Source: Tabrizicola oligotrophica
GTDB lineage: Bacteria > Pseudomonadota > Alphaproteobacteria > Rhodobacterales > Rhodobacteraceae
DNA: 64,000 nucleotides
Assembly: GCF_011008935.1 (NCBI RefSeq)
Contig: NZ_JAAIVJ010000001.1
Coordinates: forward strand, 620,001-684,000
Direction of reading: 5' to 3'
Under the pieces are notes generated by a model. It worked only from the letters and a program-made list of their open reading frames with translations. It was not told the DNA's origin and searched no databases. The position numbers and the translations under genes are program-made. Positions 46,086-54,600 of the stretch are shown in pieces. Every line of letters starts with the position of its first letter. Positions within the stretch are counted from its first letter, which is position 1.

Positions 46086-46714
46086 GTGCGCACCTCGATC
46101 ACCGGCACATCCGGCACTTCGCCCGCGTTGTAGGACGCAAGCGAGACCGCGATCCGGTCGGTATCGAACCGCACCGGCACGTCGAATTCGAACCCCGCCG
46201 TCACCAGCGCGCCAATGTCGGGCGGGGTGACGAAGCTGACGATCCCCGTCGCCGCATCCACCGCAAAATCCACGCCTTCGACCTTCGGATCATCGGCAAT
46301 CGCCACCGTCACCGTGCCGAACACCGGCTTCACCACCGGCCGCCAATAGTCCTGCACGCCAGAGCGATAGCGCTTTTGCAGCTGAAACGCGGTATTCACC
46401 CCGTCGCCAAAGCCCAGGCGTTGATCGGTCGGCGCCGTCGGCTGCGACGGGATCGAAGATTTCCAGTCCGCCCAATCCTTCCAGCGAAACGCATGCAAGG
46501 GGCCCCGCCGCGCCTCGAAGAACGCGATCAACGTCTCCAGATCATCCAGCGACCGCAACCCCATGCCCGCATCATAACGCCGGCGGGAATGCTCCCAGGG
46601 TGTGTTGCGCTCCTCATGGCCATTGGCCAGCGTGACGATCTCGGTGCGCCGCTCCGGTCCGCCCAGCGCACCAAAGGACAGGTTCGCCGGAAACCTGATG
46701 TCGTGAAATGCCAT
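46082..46714 (-). CDS. GTA g12, distal tail protein (DUF2460)
   Basis: 210-residue DUF2460 protein. The N terminus AFHDIRFPANLSFGALGGPERRT (split) and the centre EARRGPLHAFRWKDWADWKS are characteristic. It forms the ring joining tail tube and hub in the RcGTA structure. ATGA overlap with g13; 12 bases separate it from g11. Confidence 0.92.
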   Translation of the reverse strand: MAFHDIRFPANLSFGALGGPERRTEIVTLANGHEERNTPWEHSRRRYDAGMGLRSLDDLETLIAFFEARRGPLHAFRWKDWADWKSSIPSQPTAPTDQRLGFGDGVNTAFQLQKRYRSGVQDYWRPVVKPVFGTVTVAIADDPKVEGVDFAVDAATGIVSFVTPPDIGALVTAGFEFDVPVRFDTDRIAVSLASYNAGEVPDVPVIEVRT

Positions 46715-46726
46715 GCTCCCGCTCCC

Positions 46727-47380
46727 TCAGCGATTTTTCTGCCCGCGCGCCAGCATCCGCTGCGCCTGGGCCGCGATCTGGCTCTGGCTGCGCTGGAACC
46801 CCTGCACATCCGGGGTGGAGATGTTCATCACCACCGTCACCAGCCTTGCGCCGCCACTGGCCTGTACTCCAAGCCGGCCATCCGCGCCGCGGCTCAGCGG
46901 CATGATCGCCTCTGGCCCCGCCTCGCCCATCAACCCCGTCGCGCCGCGCATCGGAAAGGTCGTGGCCTGCGCCACCACGCCACCCCTGGCAAAGGGCATC
47001 ACCCGGCCCTGCACGAAACTGCCACCCTTCTCGAACGGCATCACGCCGCCCAGAAGCCCGCTCAACCCCTGCGCCAGAACGCCGCCGATGGCGTTCTGCA
47101 CCGGCTTCATCGCCACGCCATAGACCGTGTCGGCCATAGTGCGGGCCACGCCGCGCAGCGCGTCCGACAGTTTCATGCCGTCAAACACCAGCCCGTCGAA
47201 GGCCCGTCGAAGGCCGCCACCGATCCCGCTCGACAGGCTGTTCACCTCGCGCCCGGTGTAGACCAGGCTTTCCCGCATCCGCGAAAGCTCGCCGTCAAAG
47301 GCCGCCACCATCCCGGCACTGCCCGCAAGCGTTGCCTCGAGGGCCGCGATCTGGTCCTGCATGTCTTCAATCTCTGCCAT
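46727..47380 (-). CDS. GTA g11, tape measure protein
   Basis: 217 residues, very short for a tape measure protein but normal for GTAs, whose tails are short. It has an N-terminal coiled coil (EIEDMQDQIAALEATLAG), a central hydrophobic helix region (AIGGVLAQGLSGLLGGVMPF) and Gly-rich repeats such as FEKGGSFVQGRVMPFARGGVV. It overlaps g10.1 by 14 bases. It sets tail length and may form a channel for DNA in the recipient membrane. Confidence 0.9.
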   Translation of the reverse strand: MAEIEDMQDQIAALEATLAGSAGMVAAFDGELSRMRESLVYTGREVNSLSSGIGGGLRRAFDGLVFDGMKLSDALRGVARTMADTVYGVAMKPVQNAIGGVLAQGLSGLLGGVMPFEKGGSFVQGRVMPFARGGVVAQATTFPMRGATGLMGEAGPEAIMPLSRGADGRLGVQASGGARLVTVVMNISTPDVQGFQRSQSQIAAQAQRMLARGQKNR

Positions 47381-47576
47381 GATCCTTGCCCTTTCCCTGA
47401 TCCGGATAAGCCGCCCGCAGCTCGTCCAGCCTGGCCCGGGTCAAAGGTGGCGCCGCCGCCTCCGCCCCAAGCATGATCCGCAACTCCACCGGGCTCAGGC
47501 GCCAGAACTGCTCTGGCGTCAGCCGCAACTGGCCAAGCCCCGCCCGCATCAGGCCCGGCCAGTCGATGCCCTTCAT
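47367..47576 (-). CDS. GTA g10.1, small phage tail assembly protein
   Basis: 69-residue protein with the family pattern WPGLMRAGLGQLRLTPEQFWRLSPVEL, matching the small tail assembly (chaperone-like) protein found between g10 and g11 in GTA clusters. ATGA overlap with g10 and 14-base overlap with g11. Tail assembly chaperones in phages often arise by frameshifting from the upstream frame; here g10 and g10.1 are separate frames joined by overlap. The function is inferred from position. Confidence 0.85.
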   Translation of the reverse strand: MKGIDWPGLMRAGLGQLRLTPEQFWRLSPVELRIMLGAEAAAPPLTRARLDELRAAYPDQGKGKDHGRD

Positions 47577-47893
47577 CCCTCCCCCGGCAGCGCAAAGGCC
47601 CGCGCCAGCAGTTCCGCCGCCACCCGCGCCGCCTCCACCAACCCGCCGCCGATCTCCACCGTCCGCAGGTCAGATGCCGTTCCCTGCCACCCCCCGCCGC
47701 GCAAACCGGCCACCAGCAGCGCCAGCACGTCGCGCGTGGTGAATCGCCGGGCCTCAAACCGCTCGACCAGATCCATCAGCGAACCCGCCTCCAGCGCCAC
47801 CTCCAGCTCGGCCAGCGCGCCAAGCGTCAACTTGGCCGTGTGGCACTGGCCATCCAGCCAGATCGCCACTTCGCCCGCATAGGGGTTTGCCAT
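47573..47893 (-). CDS. GTA g10, tail assembly protein
   Basis: 106 residues of the GTA gp10 family (MANPYAGEVAIWLDGQ, LTLGALAELEVALEAGSLMDL, FTTRDVLALLVAGL). Its position between tail tube (g9) and tape measure (g11) is that of a tail assembly chaperone. It lies 11 bases after g9 and overlaps g10.1. It is probably not part of the mature particle. Confidence 0.87.
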   Translation of the reverse strand: MANPYAGEVAIWLDGQCHTAKLTLGALAELEVALEAGSLMDLVERFEARRFTTRDVLALLVAGLRGGGWQGTASDLRTVEIGGGLVEAARVAAELLARAFALPGEG

Positions 47894-47904
47894 CGCCCCC
47901 CCCC

Positions 47905-48318
47905 TTACAGCGCCACGAAGGTCAAGGCGCCGGCCGAGGCCATGGCGATCTCATAGGTCGCCTCGCCATTGTGGCTGCCCGCATATTCGATCGAGGTGAT
48001 CTGGAACGGCCCTTCAATGGTGCCGAAATCCGGCACGATCACCTGAAAATCGGGCATGCCGGCATCAAAGAAGATCTGCCGGGCGCGCGCGTCCGTCGCC
48101 GCATCGCGGAACACACCCGACCCCGAGATCGACGCCGATTTCACCCCCGCCCCCGCCAGAAGCTCGCGCCAGCCGCCAGTGCTTTCCAGACTGGTGACAT
48201 CGACCTGTTCTGCATTCAGGCTGAGCCGCTGCGCCCGCAGCCCCGCCAGCGTCTCGAAAGAGCCGTCGCCAATCATGTCGACCTTGATCAACAGATCCTT
48301 GCCGTTCTGAACTGCCAT
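47905..48318 (-). CDS. GTA g9, major tail tube protein
   Basis: 137-residue tail tube protein of the TP901-1-like family: MAVQNGKDLLIKVDMIGDGS, LNAEQVDVTSLESTGGWREL and QITSIEYAGSHNGEATYEIAMASAG (split). Hexamers stack to form the tail. It lies 48 bases after g8, one of the few non-overlapping junctions in the cluster, which may allow separate translation of this abundant protein. Confidence 0.92.
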   Translation of the reverse strand: MAVQNGKDLLIKVDMIGDGSFETLAGLRAQRLSLNAEQVDVTSLESTGGWRELLAGAGVKSASISGSGVFRDAATDARARQIFFDAGMPDFQVIVPDFGTIEGPFQITSIEYAGSHNGEATYEIAMASAGALTFVAL

Positions 48319-48366
48319 CCTTCATCTCCTTGAATGCCGGCGGGCCATGCCCCGGCCTAAGTTGCT

Positions 48367-48765
48367 TCAGAGTTCCACCCGCGCCCGGAAAGTCAGGTCG
48401 ATCCGCCGCGTGCCGCCCTCATCCAGCCGCCGCGCCACCGCGCGCTGGAACGTGACCGACACCAGATGCCCGGTGCCCAACACCATCCCGCCAGCCAGAA
48501 CCGCCGCCGAGACCGCCGACGCAACGGTTTTGGCGGTCATGAACCCAGCCGCATCACTGATGACGCTGACCGAAAAGCGATGTTCGGCCCCCGCGCCCGA
48601 ACCATCCGACTGGTCCACCGCCACCTCCGGCCCGATCAGCACGAAAGTTCCCGGCGTCGTGCCGGGCGGCATGGCATCGACCACGCTGACCCCGGCCAGT
48701 GCCGGCGCCGCCGTCAGGGCGCCAAAGACCGCCGTCTGCAAAGCTGCCGCTGCCTGATAGCTCAT
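48367..48765 (-). CDS. GTA g8, tail terminator (DUF3168)
   Basis: 132-residue DUF3168 protein (ALQTAVFGALTAAPALAGVSV, VLIGPEVAVDQSDGSGAGAE). The homolog caps the tail tube and joins it to the stopper in RcGTA. ATG overlaps the g7 stop (ATGA). The length is typical. Confidence 0.9.
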   Translation of the reverse strand: MSYQAAAALQTAVFGALTAAPALAGVSVVDAMPPGTTPGTFVLIGPEVAVDQSDGSGAGAEHRFSVSVISDAAGFMTAKTVASAVSAAVLAGGMVLGTGHLVSVTFQRAVARRLDEGGTRRIDLTFRARVEL

Positions 48766-49112
48766 GCCGGCACCTCCTCTCGCGCGAAACAGGTCAGGTA
48801 TTGGCCGCGCGGGTCGGCCTCGGTGACGGCCAGAATGGTGAACACCCGCGCCCCGTCCCGCAGCCTGTCCTCGGGCCTTGGCCGCGCGCCCGCCCCCACC
48901 GGAGCGCCCCGCACCGTGATGCGGTAAGGCGTCTCGGCAACCCGCACCTCCTCGCCCGCCGCTTCTCGGCCCGAGCCGGGCTTCAGCGCGGCCCAGACCA
49001 CGCCCCGCACTGCCCAGCTCAGGTCAAACCCGCCGGCGCCATCGGCCACCTGCACCGGGCCCTCCAGCACCATGCGGCGATCCAGACGCGGGGAAATCTG
49101 GGGCGCGCTCAT
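48762..49112 (-). CDS. GTA g7, head-tail stopper
   Basis: 116-residue phage head-tail adaptor/stopper family protein (SPRLDRRMVLEGPVQVADGAG, ADPRGQYLTCFAREE). I chose ATG 49112, which overlaps the g6 stop as ATGA; the open frame extends 11 codons further back into g6. In the particle the stopper closes the head until DNA release. Confidence 0.9.
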   Translation of the reverse strand: MSAPQISPRLDRRMVLEGPVQVADGAGGFDLSWAVRGVVWAALKPGSGREAAGEEVRVAETPYRITVRGAPVGAGARPRPEDRLRDGARVFTILAVTEADPRGQYLTCFAREEVPA

Positions 49113-49705
49113 GCCTTGCCCCCCAGCACCCGCACTGTGCGCCAACGCTCGATCAGCGCCTGCACCGCAAAGGGCAGACCGGCCTGCCCGGCATCGCCCA
49201 CCTGCCGCACCTCGTAATATTCTGCCGCCAGCAGCATCACCGCCTGCGCCAGATCTGCCGGCACCGCGTCCCAGCTGGCGCCAAAGCCCGCGTCGAACAC
49301 CACCTCGGCCCGACCGTCCATCGGCACGCCAGGCAACAAGACCCCCACCGCCGCCAGCTTCGGCCGGTGCAGGTCCGGCACCAGCCGGTAGCGGCCCGCG
49401 TCAACCGCCGTTGCCGCCTCTGCTGCATCCACCACCGTCACCGAGACGATGCCGCTGACCGGCGCCACCGGCAAAGGCTGCTCCCCCGCCGCCCGCCAAT
49501 CCTCCAGCACCAGCCTGAAGCGGCGCGCCAGTAGCACCTTGCCGATCCGCCCCTCCACCGCCGCCATCGCAGCCCGCAGATAGGCCTCGATCAGCCCGTC
49601 CTGCATCCCGTCTTCGGCAAACCCGGTGCCCAGCCGCAGATGGTCCTTCAACGCCTGAACCGGCAGGCTCGCCCCCGGCACTGTGGTTATTTCCGTCAGC
49701 ATCAT
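49109..49705 (-). CDS. GTA g6, head-tail adaptor
   Basis: 198-residue head-tail connector (MMLTEITTVPGASLPVQALKDH). GMQDGLIEAYLRAAMAAVEGRIGK and AQAVMLLAAEYYEVRQ are typical of gp6-like adaptors that sit under the portal. Two adjacent ATGs (49705 and 49702) are possible and an in-frame upstream ATG at 49735 is less likely. A 143-bp gap with a strong hairpin separates it from the capsid gene. Confidence 0.88.
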   Translation of the reverse strand: MMLTEITTVPGASLPVQALKDHLRLGTGFAEDGMQDGLIEAYLRAAMAAVEGRIGKVLLARRFRLVLEDWRAAGEQPLPVAPVSGIVSVTVVDAAEAATAVDAGRYRLVPDLHRPKLAAVGVLLPGVPMDGRAEVVFDAGFGASWDAVPADLAQAVMLLAAEYYEVRQVGDAGQAGLPFAVQALIERWRTVRVLGGKA

Positions 49706-49807
49706 GCCCTTGATCCTCTCCTTCAGCCCCACCATGGACGCGCACCCCGCACCGCTCGGACGGAGGGGAGCAGCTAGGCGGCGCGGTCAATGCCGGCGCG
49801 CGCCCAT

Positions 49808-49837
49808 GGGTTCCGCCCCGGTCAGGGGGCGGAACCC
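49808..49837 (-). other. Strong hairpin just after the capsid gene
   Basis: Perfect 12-bp stem GGGTTCCGCCCC/GGGGCGGAACCC with a six-base loop, starting 11 bases past the g5 stop. There is no T-run, so it is more likely a 3'-end stabiliser or processing site than a full terminator. It could raise capsid mRNA relative to g6 onward. Confidence 0.7.
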
Positions 49838-49848
49838 GGTGCAATCCC

Positions 49849-51069
49849 TTACGAGACGGCAACCTTCAGCAGCTTGATCGCCGCATAGTCGGTGATGTCG
49901 CCGCCGACGCGCTTGCTGGCGTAGAACAGCACGTTCGGCTTGGCCGAGAACGGGTCGCGCAGGATGCGCAGGTCGGGGCGTTCGGCCACGGTGTAGCCGG
50001 CGGCGAAATCGCCAAAGGCGATCGGATAGGTGTTCGCGCCCACATCCGGCATGTCCTCGCAGATCAGCACCGGATAGCCCATCAGCCGGGCCGGCTCGCC
50101 CGCCTGCAGGCTGTCGCCCCACATGAAGCGGCCATCGGCATCCTTCATCTTCCGCACCGCACCGGCGGTTTTCGAATTCATGATGAAGGCCCCGTTGGCG
50201 CGGTAATCGGCCCCCAGCGCATAGACGAGGTTCACGATGCAATCGGAGGCATTGGTGGTGGCGAAATCCGCCGTGGCCCCGGTCGGGATGTAACCGAGAT
50301 TGCCCCAGGTCCAGGACGCATTGGCCACCTTGGCCGGCAGCAGGATGCCCTTGGGCTTGTCCACCCCGTCACCATTGATGAAGGCCGCCGCCTCGGCGCG
50401 GATGAAGCGCGTGGCGATCTTGCCCGCCAGCCAGCCTTCCACGTCAAAGGCGCTGTCGTCCAGAAGCCGCTGGCTGGCTTTCGGCATCGCCGACAGCTCA
50501 TGCAGCTTGATCGAGATGCGCTCGATCGTCGGCGTCCCGGTTTCCGCCGTGGCGCCGGTTTCCGTCGCCCAGCCCGAGCCCACTTCCGAACGGTCGATCA
50601 GCACGTCGAACGAGGTGGCCTCCACCTGCACCACATTGGCCAAGGCCCTGAGCGACGAAGTCGAGCTCAGCATCGAGCGGATGGTGTCCGCCGTCTGCGG
50701 GTCAACCAGATAGCCGCCATCGGCCGCCACCGCCGTCGACATCGCCTTGCCCTCCAGGCTCAGCCCGCGCAGCCCGTCGTCATCACCCGACCGCAAATAG
50801 GCGGCAAAGGCCTTCTTGTGCGGCACTTCCACCTCGGCACTGGTGGCCAGTGCGGGGCGGCCAAAGGTCATCTGTTTGCGATCCAGCATGGTCAAACGCT
50901 CTTTCTGATGTTGCAGTTCCTGTTTCACTTCACCCTGAAAGCCCTTGAAGGCGTTCAGAAAACCCTCCAGCGCGGTTTTCACTTCCGCACCCGGAGTGAG
51001 GGCAGGTTGAAGGGCCGTGATCTCATGGGGCGGCAAAGCCCCACCGGCCCGAGCCTTCGTCTCGGTCAT
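49849..51069 (-). CDS. GTA g5, major capsid protein (HK97 fold)
   Basis: 406-residue HK97-type capsid. The N-terminal delta/scaffold region (about residues 1-110) is charged and coiled-coil-like (FKGFQGEVKQELQHQKERL) and should be removed by the g4 protease. The capsid domain includes VDPQTADTIRSMLSSTSSLR, ASQRLLDDSAFDVEGWLAGK and YASKRVGGDITDYAAIKLLKV. I chose ATG 51069, which has AAGGATGG upstream. A 35-base gap separates it from g4. Confidence 0.95.
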   Translation of the reverse strand: MTETKARAGGALPPHEITALQPALTPGAEVKTALEGFLNAFKGFQGEVKQELQHQKERLTMLDRKQMTFGRPALATSAEVEVPHKKAFAAYLRSGDDDGLRGLSLEGKAMSTAVAADGGYLVDPQTADTIRSMLSSTSSLRALANVVQVEATSFDVLIDRSEVGSGWATETGATAETGTPTIERISIKLHELSAMPKASQRLLDDSAFDVEGWLAGKIATRFIRAEAAAFINGDGVDKPKGILLPAKVANASWTWGNLGYIPTGATADFATTNASDCIVNLVYALGADYRANGAFIMNSKTAGAVRKMKDADGRFMWGDSLQAGEPARLMGYPVLICEDMPDVGANTYPIAFGDFAAGYTVAERPDLRILRDPFSAKPNVLFYASKRVGGDITDYAAIKLLKVAVS

Positions 51070-51104
51070 TGATCCATCCTTGAGTTTGGTCGTGAAAGCC
51101 GGGC

Positions 51105-51659
51105 CTAGCGCCCGGAGATTGCCTGCGCCGCCTCGGTCAAGACCTGCGCCAGACTGCGCCAGACATCGGCGTCGGGCCCGTCGCCCTTGGCCGCCACCCG
51201 CGCCTCGGGAAGCATCGGGAAGGTGACGAGAGACACCTCCCAAAGCTCCAGCTCCTGCAAAAGGCGCTGCCCCTTGCCGTCGCGTTCCGCCCTGACGGCG
51301 CGGTAGCCGATCGACAGCCCGTCAATCGCCCCCGCCGCCAGAAGGGCCGCCGCCTCGCGGCCCTTTTCCACATCGCGCAACAGCCGCCCCTTGACCCAGA
51401 GGCCCGTGGCATCCTCGCGCACCTCGTCCCAGATGCCGATCGGCTGGGCCGGGTCATGCTGCCACAGCATCTTCACCGCCCGCCCCCCCGCCGCCAGCCG
51501 CTTCAGGCTGGCCGCATAGGCCCCTTTCAGCACCACATCGCCGCCCTGATCGCGCTTGCCGAACAGGCTCGCATAGCCCTCGATCCCGTGGCCATCGACC
51601 ACCCGCAAGCCCAGTTCCGCCTGCATGTCCTTGCGCTCCAGCATGCCTTGCACCGTCAT
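51105..51659 (-). CDS. GTA g4, prohead maturation protease
   Basis: 184-residue HK97-family serine protease. It carries GYASLFGKRDQGGDVVLKGA, WQHDPAQPIG with the catalytic His, and GAIDGLSIGYRAV with the catalytic Ser region. It processes the capsid N terminus during head maturation. It follows g3.5 by 16 bases. Confidence 0.93.
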   Translation of the reverse strand: MTVQGMLERKDMQAELGLRVVDGHGIEGYASLFGKRDQGGDVVLKGAYAASLKRLAAGGRAVKMLWQHDPAQPIGIWDEVREDATGLWVKGRLLRDVEKGREAAALLAAGAIDGLSIGYRAVRAERDGKGQRLLQELELWEVSLVTFPMLPEARVAAKGDGPDADVWRSLAQVLTEAAQAISGR

Positions 51660-51675
51660 GTCTCACCTCGCCGAT

Positions 51676-51918
51676 CTATTTCGTGGCCGCCTGAATGACC
51701 GCCTCCGCCATCTGCGCCAGCAGAAAGGCCGCGACCCCGTAAACCCCCAGCCAGATGCGCTTTTCCAGCCGCTCCAGCACCGCATCAATCTGGCCCAGAC
51801 GCCATTCCAACGCGCTCCAACGCTCCTCAGCCACCCGCTCGTTCGCCTCGATCCGAGCCGCCGCTGCGTCAAAACTGTCGTAAAGAAAGCGCGAGCCGCC
51901 CTCGCCCGGCTTCCTCAC
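51676..51918 (-). CDS. GTA g3.5, small coiled-coil membrane-type protein
   Basis: 80-residue protein with GTG start at 51918 overlapping the g3 stop as GTGA. A helical, charged segment (RIEANERVAEERWSALEWRL, then IDAVLERLEKR) leads into one hydrophobic helix (IWLGVYGVAAFLLAQMAEAV). It corresponds in position and pattern to RcGTA g3.5, whose role is not established. The GTG start is chosen on the overlap; the frame extends further without support. Confidence 0.8.
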   Translation of the reverse strand: MRKPGEGGSRFLYDSFDAAAARIEANERVAEERWSALEWRLGQIDAVLERLEKRIWLGVYGVAAFLLAQMAEAVIQAATK

Positions 51919-53138
51919 GCCCCCGCGTCCTCCGCCAGCCGCGGCAGACCCAGCAACACCCGCTTTTCCGCCGATGTCAGGAAATCCGCCGCGCCCACCC
52001 GCGCCCATTGCTGATCGCGCTCCACCGCCAGCGCCGGGATCTGGTCAAGGTCGGGGCGCAGCTCCACCGCCTCGCCGGTAAAGCCCGACAGCCAATGCGA
52101 CACCGAGGCCGTGACCCGGCTCACCAGGGGCAGCACCGTCAGCCGGTAGAACGCCCGGTTCGCCTCCTGGTAATTGGCATAGGTCGCATCGCCCGGAATC
52201 CCCATCAGCATCGGCGGCACCCCGAAAGCGATGGCAATCTCGCGTGCCGCCGCTTCCTTGGTCTTCTGGAACTCCATGTCCGACGGCGAAAATCCCATCG
52301 GCTTCCAATCCAGCCCGCCTTCCAGCAGCATCGGCCGCCCGGCATTGCGCGCGCCCTGATGGTGGCTCTCCATCTCGCTCAACAGCCGGTCATACTGGTC
52401 ATTGGTCAACTGGCTCTGGCCATCTGCACCCTTGTACACAATCGCCCCCGACGGCCGGGCGGCGTTGTCCAGCAAGGCCTTCGACCAGGCCGAGGCGCTG
52501 GTATGCACATCCAGCGCCACCGCTGCCGCCTGCAAGGGGCTAAAGCCGTAGTGGTCGTCCTGCGGATGGAAGGTCTTGATATGGCAGATCGGCTGCACGT
52601 CGGGCGAGACCGCAAAGCGGTGCGTCCGCCCACCCACCGTATAGTCATAGGCCACTGGCCAGCCATCCGCCCCCGGCACCAGCGCCATCCGGTCCGAGCG
52701 CAGCACATGCAATTCGCCCGGCAGCGCCCCCGCCCCCGGCACTGCCTCCAGATAGGCGTTGCCCGACAGCAGGAGATGGCCATAGACCGCCTCGAACAGC
52801 TCCGCCCGCCCCTGCGCCCCGTTCGGACGGCGGATCAGCTCCAGCACCGGATGGCTCTCATAGCGCCGCTCGGCATCCTGCAAGACCAGCGGCAAGGCCG
52901 CCGCCGCCTCGGCAATCAGCTTGACCGCGCGAAAGCCGATCGGGTTGCCCTGAAACCCGGTCCGCGCCAGGCTGACCGCATCGCGCGGGCTCCAGGCCAC
53001 CCGGCCCGACGAGCCGAAGGCGACAACCCGACCCGTGGCCGAGGCCTTGGCCTCGGTCACAAATCCGCCACCCGTGGCCGAGGCCTTCTTCTCGACCGCC
53101 ACCACCTCCGGCGCGCGCTTCAGGAAATCGAACACCAT
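51915..53138 (-). CDS. GTA g3, portal protein
   Basis: 407-residue HK97-type portal. Family stretches are QGNPIGFRAVKLIAEAAAALPL, HLLLSGNAYLEAV, DNAARPSGAIVYKG and AFGVPPMLMGIPGDATYANY. Near the N terminus a 13-residue unit is repeated (EKKASATGGGFVTEAKASATG region), encoded by two 18-bp direct repeats; this looks like a recent tandem insertion in a flexible tail. It follows g2 by 115 bases, the longest gap in the head genes apart from that after g5. Confidence 0.93.
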   Translation of the reverse strand: MVFDFLKRAPEVVAVEKKASATGGGFVTEAKASATGRVVAFGSSGRVAWSPRDAVSLARTGFQGNPIGFRAVKLIAEAAAALPLVLQDAERRYESHPVLELIRRPNGAQGRAELFEAVYGHLLLSGNAYLEAVPGAGALPGELHVLRSDRMALVPGADGWPVAYDYTVGGRTHRFAVSPDVQPICHIKTFHPQDDHYGFSPLQAAAVALDVHTSASAWSKALLDNAARPSGAIVYKGADGQSQLTNDQYDRLLSEMESHHQGARNAGRPMLLEGGLDWKPMGFSPSDMEFQKTKEAAAREIAIAFGVPPMLMGIPGDATYANYQEANRAFYRLTVLPLVSRVTASVSHWLSGFTGEAVELRPDLDQIPALAVERDQQWARVGAADFLTSAEKRVLLGLPRLAEDAGA

Positions 53139-53253
53139 GTTGCAAAGCTCCTTTGTCGCGCGCCCGTCAAAGGCCCGCCGTTCCCGGCCCCGTCGCCGGG
53201 GCGCTTGTCTCGTGATCTGGAAACCACCCTAGCCGGGCAATCCTTAAGGGCGG

Positions 53254-54600
53254 TTAACCCAGCGTGCGCACCTGCGGGCGGCGATGCCGCAACGCCGGCT
53301 CCACCATCAGCTCGGTCAAGGCCCAGACCAGCGCATCCAGCCGGTCGGGGCTTCCCTTGCCCAGATAGCCCTGCGCCGTCATCTGGCACATCTGGTCCTC
53401 CAGCGCCGCCAGCCCGCGCACATGCGCCACCCGCCCTTGTTCGTACAGCGCCGAGACCGGCTCCGCCCGCGTCCCCTTGCCCTTGCTGGCGTGCACCGCC
53501 TTGATCGGCACCAGCGCATCAATGCTGCGGATGACCTGCGTCACCAATTCGCCGCCCTGATTGACCTCCACCACCAGCCGGTCGGCCCGGTGCCGGTCCA
53601 TCGCCGCAATCGCCGCCCGCGCCCATGTGTCGGGTGAGGCGCCCCGGACCGAGGCATCCTCCAGCACCACCGCCCGCCAGTCCTGCGGCGGACCCTCCGT
53701 CACCGCGCCCACCACGACAATGCCGCATTCATCGCTCGCCCCGCCTGATGTGACCGACGGATCGACCGCCACCACGATGCGGTTGAACGCCGGCAAGACC
53801 TCGGCCCGCCGTGCGTCAAGATCGGACGCCTTCCACAAGGCGCCGTCCACTTCCTCGACCAAGAGCCCCTGCAACTCCTGCAAGCCCAGCCGCTGCCCGC
53901 CATAGCGCGCCTGCACTTCGGCAAGGAAACTCGCCGCCAGATGGGCGCGGTTGGCCTCGGTGGGCGCATGGGTCGTCACGGTCGAGGGGTTCTTCAGGAT
54001 CGCCTTCAGTACCTCGACATTCTGCGGCGTCGTCGTCACCACCTGCCGCGGGTTCTCCCCCAGCCGCAGACCGAACTGCAACTGGTCCCAAGCCTCCTGC
54101 CCCTTCGGCCATTTCGCCAGCTCATCCGCCCAGGCCGCATCGAACTGCGGCCCGCGCAGGCTGTCGGGGTCATGGGCCGAAAACACCTGCGCCACCGCAC
54201 CGTTCGGCCATTCCAGCCGCCGCCGCGTTGCCTGCCAGACCGGGCGGCGGTCGGGGGGCGAGCAGGCGAGTATCCCGCTCTCGCCCATCACCATCACCTC
54301 GCGCACCTGATCCACCGTCTCGCCGACCAGCGCCACCCGCCGCGCCCGTCCCGGCGCCAGGGGCGTCGCGCCCTCCACCTCGGCCCGCACCCATTCGGCC
54401 CCGGCGCGGGTCTTGCCCGCCCCGCGCCCGCCCATGATGACCCAGGTTTTCCACACGCCCTCGGGCGGTACCTGATGCGGCAAGGCCCAGAACTCGAACA
54501 GCCACGGCAACGCCATCAGCGCATTGTCGCTGAGCCCGCCCAGAAACGCCTCAACCTGTTCCGGCGTCGCGCAGGCGAGCCAGGCGGCGCCCGATTTCAT
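53254..54600 (-). CDS. GTA g2, large terminase
   Basis: 448-residue DNA-packaging motor with ATPase and nuclease domains. Walker A MGGRGAGKT is at about residues 56-64, with a Walker B-type stretch around FDAAWADELAKW, and RuvC-like nuclease acidic residues in VVAVDPSVTSGG and LVVEVNQGGEL. I chose ATG 54600 (MKSGAAWLACATP), which overlaps g1 by 50 bases; a TTG at 54669 is in frame but lies deep in g1. It drives headful packaging. Confidence 0.93.
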   Translation of the reverse strand: MKSGAAWLACATPEQVEAFLGGLSDNALMALPWLFEFWALPHQVPPEGVWKTWVIMGGRGAGKTRAGAEWVRAEVEGATPLAPGRARRVALVGETVDQVREVMVMGESGILACSPPDRRPVWQATRRRLEWPNGAVAQVFSAHDPDSLRGPQFDAAWADELAKWPKGQEAWDQLQFGLRLGENPRQVVTTTPQNVEVLKAILKNPSTVTTHAPTEANRAHLAASFLAEVQARYGGQRLGLQELQGLLVEEVDGALWKASDLDARRAEVLPAFNRIVVAVDPSVTSGGASDECGIVVVGAVTEGPPQDWRAVVLEDASVRGASPDTWARAAIAAMDRHRADRLVVEVNQGGELVTQVIRSIDALVPIKAVHASKGKGTRAEPVSALYEQGRVAHVRGLAALEDQMCQMTAQGYLGKGSPDRLDALVWALTELMVEPALRHRRPQVRTLG

